DNA of 64,000 nucleotides from JAJXWB01 sp965246795 (GCA_965246795.1 CBDFFN010000022.1:62001-126000); one strand, 5' to 3'; counted from the first letter of the stretch, positions 35,412 through 44,477 are shown. Translations and numbers: made by a program. Notes: generated by a model not told the origin, from the letters alone.

Positions 35412-36496
35412 GTGGCTACGCCAAAATTCCACACGCTGCGCGTGAAGGACGTTCGCCGCGAAGCGCCCGACGCCGTGTCGCTATGCTTCGACATTCCCGC
35501 CAATCTTGCCGGCCGATTACGCTTTCGCGCCGGGCCAGTATCTCACTTTGCGCGCGACGCTCGCGGGCGAGGACATGCGCCGCTCCTATTCCGTCTGCAC
35601 AAGCCCCGACGACGCCGAGTTGCGCATCGGCGTGAAGCGCGTCGAAGGCGGGTCCGTTCTCGACCTGGCTCAACGAGGGCGTAAAGCCCGGCGACGAAAT
35701 ATCGGTCATGACGCCGACCGGCCGCTTCGGCCTTGTCGAGACATCGGAGAAGCCGCGCGTGCATGTCGGCTTCGCTGCAGGCTCCGGCATCACGCCTCTG
35801 CTTTCGATCGCGCGCGGCATTCTCGTGCGCGAACCGGCGAGCCGCTTTTTTCTCTTCTATGGCAACAAGACCACCGACGGCGTGATGTTCCGCGACGTGC
35901 TCGAAGACCTGAAGGACCGGCATCTGCGCCGGCTCTCGGTCTTTCATGTGCTGTCGCAGGAAGAGCAGGACGTGCCAGTGCTCAACGGCCGGCTCGATGC
36001 GAAGAAGATTGCAGCGCTGACGAAGCATATCGTGCCCGCAGCCGTGATCGATTATGCTTTTGTCTGCGGGCCGCACGGCATGAGCGAGGCGGTCGAGACA
36101 GCGTTGCGCGATGCCGGCGTCCCGCAAGAGCGCATCCATGTCGAGCGCTTCGTATCAGCGGAAGGTGGCCGCGCGCGCACCGCGACGCCGCGTGTCGCGC
36201 CGAAACCCGACGCCGCGACACGTCGCGCGACACTCGTCGTCGATGGCAAAAGCCGCGATGTGCCGGTGCCGGAGGGCATGTCGATCCTCGATGCCGCGCT
36301 TGCCGCCGGCCTCGATCTGCCCTTCGCCTGCAAGGGCGGCATGTGCTGCACGTGCCGCGCGAAACTCGTCGCGGGCGAAGCGCCGATGGCTGTGAATTAT
36401 TCGTTGGAGCCGTGGGAAATCGCGAAGGGGTTCGTGCTTACGTGCCAGGCACATCCGACGACGGATCGGGTCACCGTCGATTTCGACGCGATGTGA
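35412..36496 (+). pseudogene. paaE: PaaE-type epoxidase reductase gene, read in three frames
   Basis: Complete PaaE (FNR-type FAD/NADPH domain plus C-terminal [2Fe-2S] ferredoxin) is present but split across three frames. Frame one gives VKDVRREAPDAVSLCFDIPANL. Near 35506-35508 it must shift to reach PADYAFAPGQYLTL and RRSYSVC. At the GGG run 35650-35652 it must shift again to reach STWLNEGVKPGDEISV and the rest, including AAGSGITP and the cluster cysteines in CKGGMCCTC. Removing one base at each point restores a ~360-residue PaaE of normal length. This is either a decayed gene or two sequence errors. The last frame alone, from ATG 35708, lacks the FAD-binding part. Confidence 0.9.
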
Positions 36497-36497
36497 G

Positions 36498-37298
36498 ATG
36501 CCGAAGCTTGCCGCCAACATCACGATGATGTTTCGGGAAGTGCCCCTGCTGGAGCGCATCGGCGCGGCGGCGCAGGCGGGCTTTCGCGCCGCCGAATGTC
36601 TTTGGCCGTATGAAATCCCGGCGGGAGAGTTTCGCGCCGAACTGAGTCATCACGGTGTCGAACTCGCGCTGATCAACACGCCGCTCGGGCCAGCGGACAA
36701 CCCGCATTTCGGCCTGCTCGCCGGTGCCGGTCGTGAAGCCGGCTTTGCCGCGGCGCTCGACATGGCGCTGCACTACGCGATTATTGCCGGTGCGCCAAAG
36801 ATGCATGTCATGGCCGGTGACTGGCCGCAGACGCCGGAGAACCATGCGGCGCTCGTCGCTAATCTTCGCAACGCTGCGCCAAAGGCCGAGAAAGCCGGCG
36901 TTACGCTCTGTCTTGAACCGATCAATGCGCGCGATCGGCCGCACTGGTTCTTGAAAGGATCGGCGCAGGCACTCAAAATTGTCGACGAGGTCGCATCGCC
37001 CGCCGTGAAAATGCTGTTCGATGTTTATCACCTACAGATTCTCGAAGGTGACATCATCCGCAAGCTCGAAGCCTGCATCGATCGCGTCGGTCATGTGCAG
37101 ATTTCCGGCGTGCCGGAGCGCCACGAGCCCGACGAGGGTGAGGTCGCCATTCACGCCATCCTCGAAACGCTCGATCGCCTCGGCTACACCGGCCACATCG
37201 GCTGCGAGTATAATCCGCGCGGCGTGACTCTAGACGGGCTCGGATGGGCCGCGCGCTACGGCGTTGTGCCAAGGAACAACAATGGAGGAAACCCATGA
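36498..37298 (+). CDS. Hydroxypyruvate isomerase-like TIM-barrel protein
   Basis: 266 residues, xylose-isomerase-like TIM barrel: LAANITMMFREVPLLERI at the N-terminus and LCLEPINARDRPHWFL, the typical Hyi/OtnI metal-site strand; also LFDVYHLQILEGD and GCEYNPRG. These enzymes interconvert hydroxypyruvate and tartronate semialdehyde, or 2-oxo-tetronate phosphates. The frame opens 1 bp after paaE and the stop overlaps the ABM gene (ATGA), so it is co-transcribed with the paa genes although no pathway link is known. Confidence 0.85.
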   Translation: MPKLAANITMMFREVPLLERIGAAAQAGFRAAECLWPYEIPAGEFRAELSHHGVELALINTPLGPADNPHFGLLAGAGREAGFAAALDMALHYAIIAGAPKMHVMAGDWPQTPENHAALVANLRNAAPKAEKAGVTLCLEPINARDRPHWFLKGSAQALKIVDEVASPAVKMLFDVYHLQILEGDIIRKLEACIDRVGHVQISGVPERHEPDEGEVAIHAILETLDRLGYTGHIGCEYNPRGVTLDGLGWAARYGVVPRNNNGGNP

Positions 37299-37606
37299 TC
37301 GTCGTCACCGGCGCCATCACCGCGAAACCGGATACGTTCGAGGAAATCAAGCGCGGCGCACTCGAACATGTGCATCGCTCGCGCACCGAGCCCGGTTGCC
37401 TGCATCATTCCGTGCAGGTCGATTGCGAGAATCCGATGCGATTAGTGTTCGTCGAACTGTGGGCCGACAAGGCTGCGCTGAAAGAGCACTTTATGGTGAC
37501 GGCGTCCGGCGAATTCGTGCGGCACGCGGCGAAACTCGCCGTCGGCGCGCCGGAGATCGCGATCTATGACGCGACCGAGATCGATACGAAATCCATCATG
37601 GCGTGA
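37295..37606 (+). CDS. Antibiotic biosynthesis monooxygenase (ABM) domain protein
   Basis: 103 residues of the dimeric alpha+beta-barrel ABM family: VTGAITAKPDTFEEIKRGALEH, TEPGCLHHSVQVD and LVFVELWADKAALKEHF. Members are small cofactor-free monooxygenases or haem/quinol-binding proteins. A GGAGG ribosome-binding site precedes the ATG at 37295, which overlaps the upstream stop. It is the last gene of the paa operon and overlaps the convergent YciB-like gene by 11 bp. Confidence 0.85.
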   Translation: MIVVTGAITAKPDTFEEIKRGALEHVHRSRTEPGCLHHSVQVDCENPMRLVFVELWADKAALKEHFMVTASGEFVRHAAKLAVGAPEIAIYDATEIDTKSIMA

Positions 37607-38162
37607 CAGGCCAGCCCGCTGCCCGCGCCCGGCGTATCGCGGAGTAGCGGAACCATGCATAGGTTGCGAGAAAGGCGACAACCTTCGCGACGAGCATGCC
37701 GATCGAAATGAACCACGCCCAAACGTGGAAGGGCATGGTCAGAGCAACGACGAGATTGGCGACGGCGAGCACGATCATCCACGCCGACCAAGCGTAGCCT
37801 GCGGTGACGATGGCCTGCTCCGGCACATGCTGTCGGGCGCCGTCATCGATGTAGCGCAGCATCCAGCCACGCCGCAGCATCGCGACGGCAATCGCGCCGT
37901 GGATGATCGATGGTTTCGCCATCACGAAGCGCGGGTCCTGCGAGATCAGAGCCGCAGCGCCGAAGGCGATGGCGAGAAACAGGCTCAGCCACACCATCGG
38001 ATCAAGCTTCTGCTTGCGCGAAACAGCGAGTCCGATCTGCGCAGCAGCAACGGCGATGGTCGCGCCGATCGCAAGCGGCAGGTTGTCGGTCGTCGCATAG
38101 ACCGCGATGAAGACGATCGCCGTCAGGAAATCCGTGACGAGATGTTTTGCGGCGTAGAGCAT
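37596..38162 (-). CDS. YciB/IspZ-like septation family inner-membrane protein
   Basis: 188 residues with five to six predicted transmembrane segments (KHLVTDFLTAIVFIAVYA and similar). The polar loop SRKQKLDPMVWLSL and the C-terminal WAWFISIGMLVAKVVAFLA fit the YciB/IspZ family, involved in cell envelope synthesis during division. The start at 38162 is set by GGAG 8 nt upstream. A palindromic repeat lies in front of it (38188-38292). Confidence 0.72.
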   Translation of the reverse strand: MLYAAKHLVTDFLTAIVFIAVYATTDNLPLAIGATIAVAAAQIGLAVSRKQKLDPMVWLSLFLAIAFGAAALISQDPRFVMAKPSIIHGAIAVAMLRRGWMLRYIDDGARQHVPEQAIVTAGYAWSAWMIVLAVANLVVALTMPFHVWAWFISIGMLVAKVVAFLATYAWFRYSAIRRARAAGWPVTP

Positions 38163-38187
38163 TTTGCAATCTCCATCCAACAACTCA

Positions 38188-38292
38188 CCTCATCCTGAGG
38201 AGCGGTCGAAGACCGCGTCTCGAAGGATGGGTAACACATGAATTACGATCTCATCCTTCGAGACGCGCCTGATGGCGCTCCTCAAGATGAGG
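38188..38292. repeat. Palindromic intergenic repeat (REP/MITE-like)
   Basis: Two ~42-bp arms form an imperfect inverted repeat. The left arm (38188-38229) starts CCTCATCCTGAGGAGCG and ends CGCGTCTCGAAGGATG; the right arm (38252-38292) is its near-complement, around a ~22-bp spacer. Elements containing CTCATCCTGAGGAGC and TCTCGAAGGATG are abundant in Hyphomicrobiales genomes. Here it fills the gap between a YciB-like and a carotenoid oxygenase gene that point in the same direction, and could form a strong hairpin in the transcript. Confidence 0.8.
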
Positions 38293-38307
38293 ATGCGTGG
38301 TTTGCGA

Positions 38308-39717
38308 TCAGGCGGCACCCACCCAATTGCCATGAAATCCGAACGGCACGCGCACGGGAATCTCGATCGTCGCGATAGGACCTTTTTCGATCGCCGTCGC
38401 ATCGAGCACGATCATGTCGCTGCGGTTCTCCGCCGCGCGCCACACGACGGCGAGCAGCCAGCCATCGCCTTCTGCGCTGTCCGCGCTGCGCGGCACGAAA
38501 ACCGGCTCCGATGTCGCATCGCCATACGGCAATTCGAAAACATTCCGCGCGCCGCTCCGCGTATTGCGATGCGCGATGGCCCCGAACGTGGCGCCGCTGC
38601 CCGGCACGCGGCGCGTGGCGGTGCAGGCATACCAACCATGTGTGTGATCGAGACCTGCGCGTCGATCGTCGATGCGCGGAAACTCGCCAGTGAGATCGTC
38701 GAGATACGTCTGCGTAAACGTGTCGGTATTGGCGGCGAGATCGAAGGTCCAGCGCGCGAGGCGCGCGTTCGACTTCTTCGGGTCCGTCATGCCGCCAGAC
38801 GCGCGCGGAAACAGCGGCGCCTCCTCGAATTGCATGACATCAGCGTAGATCTTGTCGCCATCTTCCCACGCATTCATCACGTGGAAAACGTAGCAACTCT
38901 CGCCACGGAACCAGACGATGTCATCGACGCTGCCGTTGCGCTTCATCACGCCGACATAGGCGCCTTTCTCAGGCTCCCACGCGTACGGCGGCTTGCCGCT
39001 CATCGCGCGCTCCATGCTGCCGGTGAGTGGTAGGATCGGGAACAGCACGTGGCGCTCGGTGACGATGAAATCGTGCACCATCGAAGAGTAGGGCGCATCG
39101 AAGCGATCGAAGCGCGTCACCTTTCCGGCCGCATCGATCGTCCCGTAGGACATGCCCGCCGACAGAGGGCCTTTCGCGCCGTAGCCGAAAAACACCATCT
39201 CGCCCGTGACGGGATCGACCTTGGGATGCGCAGTAAAGGGGCCGGTCGCGGCACCACCAAGATCGGCATAGCCCTTCGTTTCGAGTGTGCCCGGCATCAC
39301 CTGCGTTGGTTGATGGCCTTCCTCCAGCGCCAGCAGCTTGCCGCCATGCCAGACGATGTTCGTGTTGGCGACGCCGCTGTCTCCAGCGGTCGGCGGTGCA
39401 TCGGGCAGCTTGCCGCCGAAACCGGCGAAGAGCGCGCGACCTGCGTCGTGTTCGGCGAGCCACTTTGGCGTGCGCACCCAGCGGTTGCGATAATGCGCGC
39501 GGCCGTTCTCGATCTGCAGCGCGTGGATCATGCCGTCGCCGGCGAACCAGTGGTTGCGCGCATCAGCGGTCGGGAAATGCGGATTGGGTCCGTTGCGATA
39601 AAGCGCTCCGGCGAGTTCGCGCGGCAGTTCGCCGTGCACCTTCAGGTTCCACGCGTCGCCTTCGATCTGCACCGGTCCGAAGTTGTCGCGGAGGTGGCCT
39701 TGCGTTTCGAGATGCAT
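38308..39717 (-). CDS. Carotenoid cleavage oxygenase family protein
   Basis: 469 residues, seven-bladed propeller with the four iron-binding histidines: His164 (FTAHPKVD), His215 (SSMVHDF), His279 (YVFHVMN) and His462 (PFGFHGNW). The N-terminal NGPNPHFP and HWFAGDGMIHAL are typical. Bacterial members cleave carotenoids or lignin-derived stilbenes with O2. The gene is divergent from a TetR regulator, with two direct repeats in the gap that probably are operators. No carotenoid synthesis genes are near, so an aromatic stilbene substrate is as likely as a carotenoid. Confidence 0.92.
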   Translation of the reverse strand: MHLETQGHLRDNFGPVQIEGDAWNLKVHGELPRELAGALYRNGPNPHFPTADARNHWFAGDGMIHALQIENGRAHYRNRWVRTPKWLAEHDAGRALFAGFGGKLPDAPPTAGDSGVANTNIVWHGGKLLALEEGHQPTQVMPGTLETKGYADLGGAATGPFTAHPKVDPVTGEMVFFGYGAKGPLSAGMSYGTIDAAGKVTRFDRFDAPYSSMVHDFIVTERHVLFPILPLTGSMERAMSGKPPYAWEPEKGAYVGVMKRNGSVDDIVWFRGESCYVFHVMNAWEDGDKIYADVMQFEEAPLFPRASGGMTDPKKSNARLARWTFDLAANTDTFTQTYLDDLTGEFPRIDDRRAGLDHTHGWYACTATRRVPGSGATFGAIAHRNTRSGARNVFELPYGDATSEPVFVPRSADSAEGDGWLLAVVWRAAENRSDMIVLDATAIEKGPIATIEIPVRVPFGFHGNWVGAA

Positions 39718-39732
39718 TGCGTGTTCCTCTTA

Positions 39733-39797
39733 TCTTTCCACTGTAAAAATACGCGCCCAGAGCGACCTGTCAATCGAAATCTTTCCGGTGTAAACAT
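39733..39797. promoter_or_regulatory. Two direct repeats, likely TetR operators between divergent genes
   Basis: TCTTTCCACTGTAAAAAT (39733-39750) and TCTTTCCGGTGTAAACAT (39780-39797) match at 15 of 18 positions and are 47 bp apart in the 86-bp gap between the carotenoid oxygenase and TetR start codons. The core TTTCCACTGTAAA is itself nearly palindromic. They probably bind the divergent TetR protein and couple its autoregulation to control of the oxygenase gene. Confidence 0.6.
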
Positions 39798-39803
39798 TTC
39801 GTG

Positions 39804-40445
39804 ATGCCTGCCCGATCCAAACCTGTTTCGCGGAGAAAGCCGCAGCGCTACCACCACGGCGATCTCGCCGCGGCGCTGCTTCGTGCCGCGGAGGCGGTTC
39901 TGAAGCGCGACGGACTCGAGGCGCTGACGCTGCGCGCCGTCGCGCGCGAGGCGGGCGTCTCGCACACGGCGCCGCAGCACCATTTCGGCGATCTCACAGG
40001 GTTGCTGAGCGAACTCGCGGCTGTAGGTTTCACGCGGTTTCGCGATGCGATGCTTGGCGCCGCTGAGGCCGCCGGCGCCGACGAGCGGACGCGCGGCCGC
40101 GCGCTTGGCCGCGCCTATATCGATTTCGCGCGGGAGAACCCCGGCCTGTTCCTGCTGATGTTCCGCAGCGGCCGCATCGATATGCGACGGCCGGCACTGC
40201 TTGCTGCGGGCGATGCGGCCTTCGCCGTTCTCGCCAATGCGCGCGGCGTCGCTGCGCCGCAGGCGATGACTTTGCCGCAGGCCGCGAACGTCACGGCAAC
40301 CTGGGCCTTCGTGCACGGCCTCGCATTCTTATCGATCGATCGCCGCCTCGACGGCGTGTTGCACGCGCTGCCGCCAGGCACGACGGAGGACGATCTGCTT
40401 GCGGCCGTCGTCGAAGGAATGCTGACCCGCGTCGGGCGACCCTGA
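39804..40445 (+). CDS. TetR/AcrR family transcriptional regulator
   Basis: 213 residues. The helix-turn-helix is complete near residues 35-58 (LTLRAVAREAGVSHTAPQHHF), followed by a C-terminal ligand-binding domain of the TetR_C_33/WHG type (AYIDFARENPGLFLLMF). A GTG directly precedes the ATG chosen. It most likely represses the divergent carotenoid oxygenase gene and itself. The ligand is unknown, perhaps the substrate of that oxygenase. Confidence 0.9.
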   Translation: MPARSKPVSRRKPQRYHHGDLAAALLRAAEAVLKRDGLEALTLRAVAREAGVSHTAPQHHFGDLTGLLSELAAVGFTRFRDAMLGAAEAAGADERTRGRALGRAYIDFARENPGLFLLMFRSGRIDMRRPALLAAGDAAFAVLANARGVAAPQAMTLPQAANVTATWAFVHGLAFLSIDRRLDGVLHALPPGTTEDDLLAAVVEGMLTRVGRP

Positions 40446-40492
40446 CCTCCGCGAGTGGGCGTGGTAGCGTCGCTCTCGACGAAGGAGCGTCC

Positions 40493-41833
40493 ATGCAATT
40501 CGATCGCCGTTCGGTGCTGACGCTGCCGCTCGCGGCACTTGTCACGCCGGCCCTGGCGCAGACATCGGCGACGATGCAACCGCCGGTGATCTTCGTCCAC
40601 GGCAATGGGGATTCGGCGGCGCTTTGGCAGACGCTGGTCTGGCGCTTCGAGTCGAACGGCTTCGCGCGCGAAAATCTATTCGCGTTCAACTTCACCGATC
40701 CCACAGCGCGTGACGACGATACGAAGGAGCAGCCGAACCGTTCCTCGGCTGCCGATCAGGTGCGCGAACTTACGGCGCAAATCGAACAGGTTCTCGCACA
40801 AACACGCGCGCCAAAACTCTCGCTGGTCGGAAGTTCGCGCGGCGGAATCACGATCCGCAACGCGCTGATGCAGGAGGGCATGGCGGCGAAAGTCAGCCAT
40901 GTCGTGCTTTGCGGTACGCCGAACCACGGTGTTTTCGCTTTTGACGCGCTGCTCGGCAGTGAATTCAACGGTCGCGGCACGATCCTCTCGCGTTTGAACG
41001 CTCAGCCCGACGAGATCACCGCCGGTCCGCAATGGATGACCATCCGCAGCGATGGTCTCGACAAATATGCGCAAGCCGACGGGCGCTTCATCGGCCGGCC
41101 TGGTGTACCGACCAATGTCACAGCCGAAGGTCCGGAGCTGAAGGGCGCGGTGAATGTCGTGCTGAACGCGCTCGATCATCGCGAGACGGCATTCAGTCCG
41201 CGCGCCTTCCGTGAAATTTACAAATGCATTGCCGGGCGAGAGCCGGATCGCATCGCCATCGCGGTTGAAAATCCGCTGCGTATCAGCGGTCTCGTGACGG
41301 GACTTGCCGACGGCACGGCAACCAACCGTCCGCTCGTCGGCGCGCTGGTTCAGGTTTTCGTGCTGTCGCCCGACAGCGCGGAGCGTGTCGGTGGCCCGAT
41401 CTACGAAGGGCGCAGCAGCGCGACGGGGGCATGGGGCCCGGCAATCCCGCCGTTCGGCCTGCCGCTCGAATTCGTGGTGACTGCGGATGGTTATCCCGTC
41501 ACGCATATCTATCGTGGCGCGTTTCCGCGCTCGACATCGCTCATGCATCTGCGTCCGGGCAAGCCGCTGGCGGAGGCCGAACGCCAGACGGGCGCAATCG
41601 CGACGATGTCACGGCCGCGCGGCTATTTCGGCACGCCGCGCGATGTCGTGCTGTTCGACGGCAAGTCGCCGACCGACGTGAAGACCGGCGTGCCGACCGA
41701 CTCGACGACAGTCCTGCGCCTGCCTGATATCGTGCCGCGTCCGATCGCCGGCATGTTCAACGAAGAGCGAATCTTGTGTCGTGCTTGGCCCGCGCGCGAC
41801 AATCATCTGACGATCGCCGAACTGACGTACTGA
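40493..41833 (+). CDS. Tat-exported alpha/beta hydrolase (lipase-like)
   Basis: 446 residues. Tat-type signal (DRRSVLTLPLAALVTPALA, cleavage near residue 23). Then comes an alpha/beta hydrolase domain with VIFVHGNGDSAALW (oxyanion loop), nucleophile Ser in LVGSSRGGITIRN and VLCGTPNHGVF, as in triacylglycerol lipases. The C-terminal ~190 residues (from ~260) resemble beta-rich domains (GLVTGLADGTATNRPLVGALVQVFV) and may bind substrate. It should hydrolyse a lipid or polyester outside the cytoplasm. The propeller gene follows after 34 bp, probably in one operon. Confidence 0.82.
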   Translation: MQFDRRSVLTLPLAALVTPALAQTSATMQPPVIFVHGNGDSAALWQTLVWRFESNGFARENLFAFNFTDPTARDDDTKEQPNRSSAADQVRELTAQIEQVLAQTRAPKLSLVGSSRGGITIRNALMQEGMAAKVSHVVLCGTPNHGVFAFDALLGSEFNGRGTILSRLNAQPDEITAGPQWMTIRSDGLDKYAQADGRFIGRPGVPTNVTAEGPELKGAVNVVLNALDHRETAFSPRAFREIYKCIAGREPDRIAIAVENPLRISGLVTGLADGTATNRPLVGALVQVFVLSPDSAERVGGPIYEGRSSATGAWGPAIPPFGLPLEFVVTADGYPVTHIYRGAFPRSTSLMHLRPGKPLAEAERQTGAIATMSRPRGYFGTPRDVVLFDGKSPTDVKTGVPTDSTTVLRLPDIVPRPIAGMFNEERILCRAWPARDNHLTIAELTY

Positions 41834-41867
41834 AAAACAACAAGCGAAACATCCGGGGAGGATTACC

Positions 41868-42980
41868 ATGACCAAATTGCGAGCCGCCGCGCTGATCGGC
41901 TGTCTTTTCGTTGCCGCTGCGGCGCGCGCCGACAACGTGCCCGCTTATGCCGTCGATGCGGCTTGGCCGAAAACGCTGCCGAATTTCTGGATCATGGGGC
42001 AGGCTGCAGGCGTCGCGGTCGATGGCGACGATCATGTCTGGGTCGTGCAGCGTCCGCGCACGCTGACGTCGGACGAAAAGGCCGCGGCGCTCGATCCGCC
42101 AGCGACGAAATGCTGCAAGCCGGCGCCGCCGGTGCTCGAATTCGCGCAGGACGGAACGCTGCTGCGCTCGTGGGGCGGCGCGGGGCAGGGCTACGATTGG
42201 CCCGCGAATGAGCACGGCATCATCGTCGATTCGAAGGGCTTCGTGTGGATCGCCGGCAACGGCGAGACCGACGGTCAGATCCTGAAATTCACGCGCGACG
42301 GCAAGTTCGTGATGCAGATCGGCAAGTCGGGCGCGCAGACCAATTCGGCCGACACGACGCGTCTCGGCAAGCCGGCAAACATGTCGGTCGATGCGACGGC
42401 GAACGAACTCTACGTCGCTGACGGCTACTACAATCACCGCATCATCGTCTTCGACACGGAGACGGGCGCGTTCAAGCGCATGTGGGGCGCCTACGGCAAG
42501 CCGCCAACGGACGACAAGTTGCCGGCCTACGATCCCGCCGCGGCGCCGGCAAAGCAATTCGCCAATCCCGTGCATTGCGTGAAGCTCGCGCGGGATGGGC
42601 TCGTCTATGTCTGCGATCGCACCAACGATCGCGTGCAGGTCTTTCGCAAGGACGGGACCTTCGTGCGCGAGTTTGTGGTCGAGGGAAAGACGCTCGCGAA
42701 CGGCTCGGTCTGGGACCTCGAATTCTTCCCGGACGAGAAGGAGACGTGGCTCATCAATGCCGATGGCGCGAACAATGAGGTGCGTCTGCTGAACCGCGAG
42801 AGTGGCGCGACAGTTGGCGCGTTCGGGCGCAACGGCCGTCAGGCCGGCGAATTCCACTGGATCCACAATCTTGCGGTGGACTCGCGCGGCAACGTGTTCA
42901 CGACCGAAGTCGATACGGGCAAGCGCGCGCAGAAATTCCTTCTGCGCGGTGACATGGTTCTACGCAAGCGGTCTCCCTGA
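41868..42980 (+). CDS. Exported NHL-repeat six-bladed beta-propeller protein
   Basis: 370 residues. Sec signal peptide (KLRAAALIGCLFVAAAARA), then at least five NHL-type blades, seen as repeats of the kind DGDDHVWVVQR, DSKGFVWIAGNGE, YVADGYYNHRIIVFD, GLVYVCDRTNDRVQVF and DSRGNVFTTEV. It resembles peptidyl-alpha-hydroxyglycine amidating-lyase-like and lactonase-like propellers, but no catalytic set can be assigned. Periplasmic, function unknown, probably co-transcribed with the lipase-like gene upstream. Confidence 0.85.
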   Translation: MTKLRAAALIGCLFVAAAARADNVPAYAVDAAWPKTLPNFWIMGQAAGVAVDGDDHVWVVQRPRTLTSDEKAAALDPPATKCCKPAPPVLEFAQDGTLLRSWGGAGQGYDWPANEHGIIVDSKGFVWIAGNGETDGQILKFTRDGKFVMQIGKSGAQTNSADTTRLGKPANMSVDATANELYVADGYYNHRIIVFDTETGAFKRMWGAYGKPPTDDKLPAYDPAAAPAKQFANPVHCVKLARDGLVYVCDRTNDRVQVFRKDGTFVREFVVEGKTLANGSVWDLEFFPDEKETWLINADGANNEVRLLNRESGATVGAFGRNGRQAGEFHWIHNLAVDSRGNVFTTEVDTGKRAQKFLLRGDMVLRKRSP

Positions 42981-43102
42981 GGAAACCGTAGCCCCGCCGC
43001 GTCGCGCAAAACGTGCCCGGCGGGAAACCATTTTCCGCAATACGCCCGAAATACAGGTTTCCATTTCGTTGACCGCCGCGGGCGATCCCATACGTTGGGG
43101 CG

Positions 43103-43348
43103 GTGACAGACAGACCCGCCCCCGCCTCCCCCGCTGTCGCCATTTCGGCGGCTGATATCGACGATCTCGACATGTTTAACAATGGTCGGGATTTCGGGCC
43201 GACATCGGTGCGCCGCGTCGGCGTTCTGCTCTTTTGGACCGCGGTGGCCTGTCTGCTGCTGGCCCGCGTTGTCCTTTTCGACCCGGGCGCGGCACGCCCG
43301 GTCGGCTCTTTCGCCGAGCAGATCGCGCCACACCACCAGACCCGCTAA
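43103..43348 (+). CDS. Small single-pass membrane protein (hypothetical)
   Basis: 81 residues with one hydrophobic segment (VGVLLFWTAVACLLLARVVLF, about 40-60). It is not recognised as any family. The GTG start has GTTGGGG upstream. A longer open frame on the opposite strand covers this region but lacks plausible protein features. The gene sits 64 bp before the PSE-type exporter and may be co-transcribed with it. Moderate to low confidence. Confidence 0.45.
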   Translation: MTDRPAPASPAVAISAADIDDLDMFNNGRDFGPTSVRRVGVLLFWTAVACLLLARVVLFDPGAARPVGSFAEQIAPHHQTR

Positions 43349-43412
43349 CCAGAGCTTCCGCCACTCGTCACTTCCCGCTAAGCCCGCTGCTTGAAAGCGG
43401 CGGTCGGGCGGG

Positions 43413-44471
43413 ATGCAGGGTAGAGGCGGTATTTCCGGCGTCTTCAGGCGCGCGGTCGCGACATTCGCGGCGGCGGTGCCCGGCATCAATCTGTGTGCGG
43501 GTATCGCGGCGGTCGCCATTGCCGCCCAGATCGCCGAAGAACGCGTCGTCGAGCACCCCTATGTCGAGGCGCTCGTCGTCGCGATCCTGCTCGGCATCGC
43601 GGTGCGGGCGGTCTGGGAGCCGAGCCCGCGCTGGCGACCCGGCATTATCCTCAGCGCAAAACTCCTGCTCGAAATCGCTGTCGTGCTGCTCGGCGCCTCG
43701 ATCACCTTCAGCGCCGTGCTCGCCTCGGGTGCGGCATTGCTCGGAAGCATCGTCGCGACGGTCGTGCTGGCGCTGCTCGCGAGCTACGGCGCGGGGCGGC
43801 TTCTGCGCTTGCCGCCGCGCATCTGCGTGCTCATCGCCTGCGGCAATTCCATCTGCGGCAATTCCGCCATCGCCGCCGTCGCACCGGTCATCGGCGCGGA
43901 AAGCGACGAGATCGCCTCGTCCATCGCCTTCACAGCTATTCTCGGCGTCGTCGTCGTGATCGCGCTGCCGCTCGCCTTTCCCTTGCTTGGCCTCAGCGAA
44001 ACGCAATACGGCGTTCTTGCAGGTCTCACCGTCTATGCCGTCCCGCAGGTACTCGCTGCGACGGTGCCGATCAGCGTCGTCGCAACGCAGGTCGGCACGC
44101 TCGTGAAACTCGTGCGCGTGCTGATGCTCGGGCCGGTCGTGCTCGTCTTGTCGTTGATGCGCGGGAAATTCGGCGGCGACACCTATGCCGGACGCGCGCC
44201 GGGTTTTGGCCGTCTGGTGCCGTGGTTCATCATCGGTTTTCTCGTGCTCGCGGCGGCGCGCTCGTTTGGTCTCGTGCCCGATGCCGCGCTACGTCCCATC
44301 GCGCTCGTATCGAGCGGACTAACCGTCGTGTCGATGGCGGCGCTCGGGCTCGGCGTCGATCTGCGCATGCTCGGCCGCGTCGGTCCGCGCGTGACGATCG
44401 CCGTCGTCACATCGCTGCTGGTGCTGCTGGCGATCAGTCTGTTGTTGATCAAGCTGCTGCGGGTGGCGTGA
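43413..44471 (+). CDS. PSE/UPF0324 (YeiH-type) putative sulfate or sulfonate-related exporter
   Basis: 352 residues with about ten transmembrane segments. Family signatures are VVLLGASITFSAVL, CGNSICGNSAIAAVAPVIGA and VYAVPQVLAATVPIS. The UPF0324/PSE family contains putative sulfate exporters, including proteins tied to sulfonate breakdown (SuyZ-type). It is convergent with a dehydrogenase similar to (S)-sulfolactate dehydrogenase, 6 bp away, which strengthens a possible sulfonate link. Direct evidence is lacking. Confidence 0.85.
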   Translation: MQGRGGISGVFRRAVATFAAAVPGINLCAGIAAVAIAAQIAEERVVEHPYVEALVVAILLGIAVRAVWEPSPRWRPGIILSAKLLLEIAVVLLGASITFSAVLASGAALLGSIVATVVLALLASYGAGRLLRLPPRICVLIACGNSICGNSAIAAVAPVIGAESDEIASSIAFTAILGVVVVIALPLAFPLLGLSETQYGVLAGLTVYAVPQVLAATVPISVVATQVGTLVKLVRVLMLGPVVLVLSLMRGKFGGDTYAGRAPGFGRLVPWFIIGFLVLAAARSFGLVPDAALRPIALVSSGLTVVSMAALGLGVDLRMLGRVGPRVTIAVVTSLLVLLAISLLLIKLLRVA

Positions 44472-44477
44472 GCCGCG

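Noticed and set aside
35500..35660. Programmed ribosomal frameshifting in paaE
   Set aside because: No slippery heptamer, stimulatory hairpin or internal Shine-Dalgarno is visible, two shifts would be needed, and no PaaE is known to use recoding.
42839..43519. Minus-strand frame spanning the gap before the PSE exporter
   Set aside because: It overlaps the end of the propeller gene and the start of the exporter gene, is Arg-rich, and has no motif. The short plus-strand gene with a membrane segment is the better candidate.
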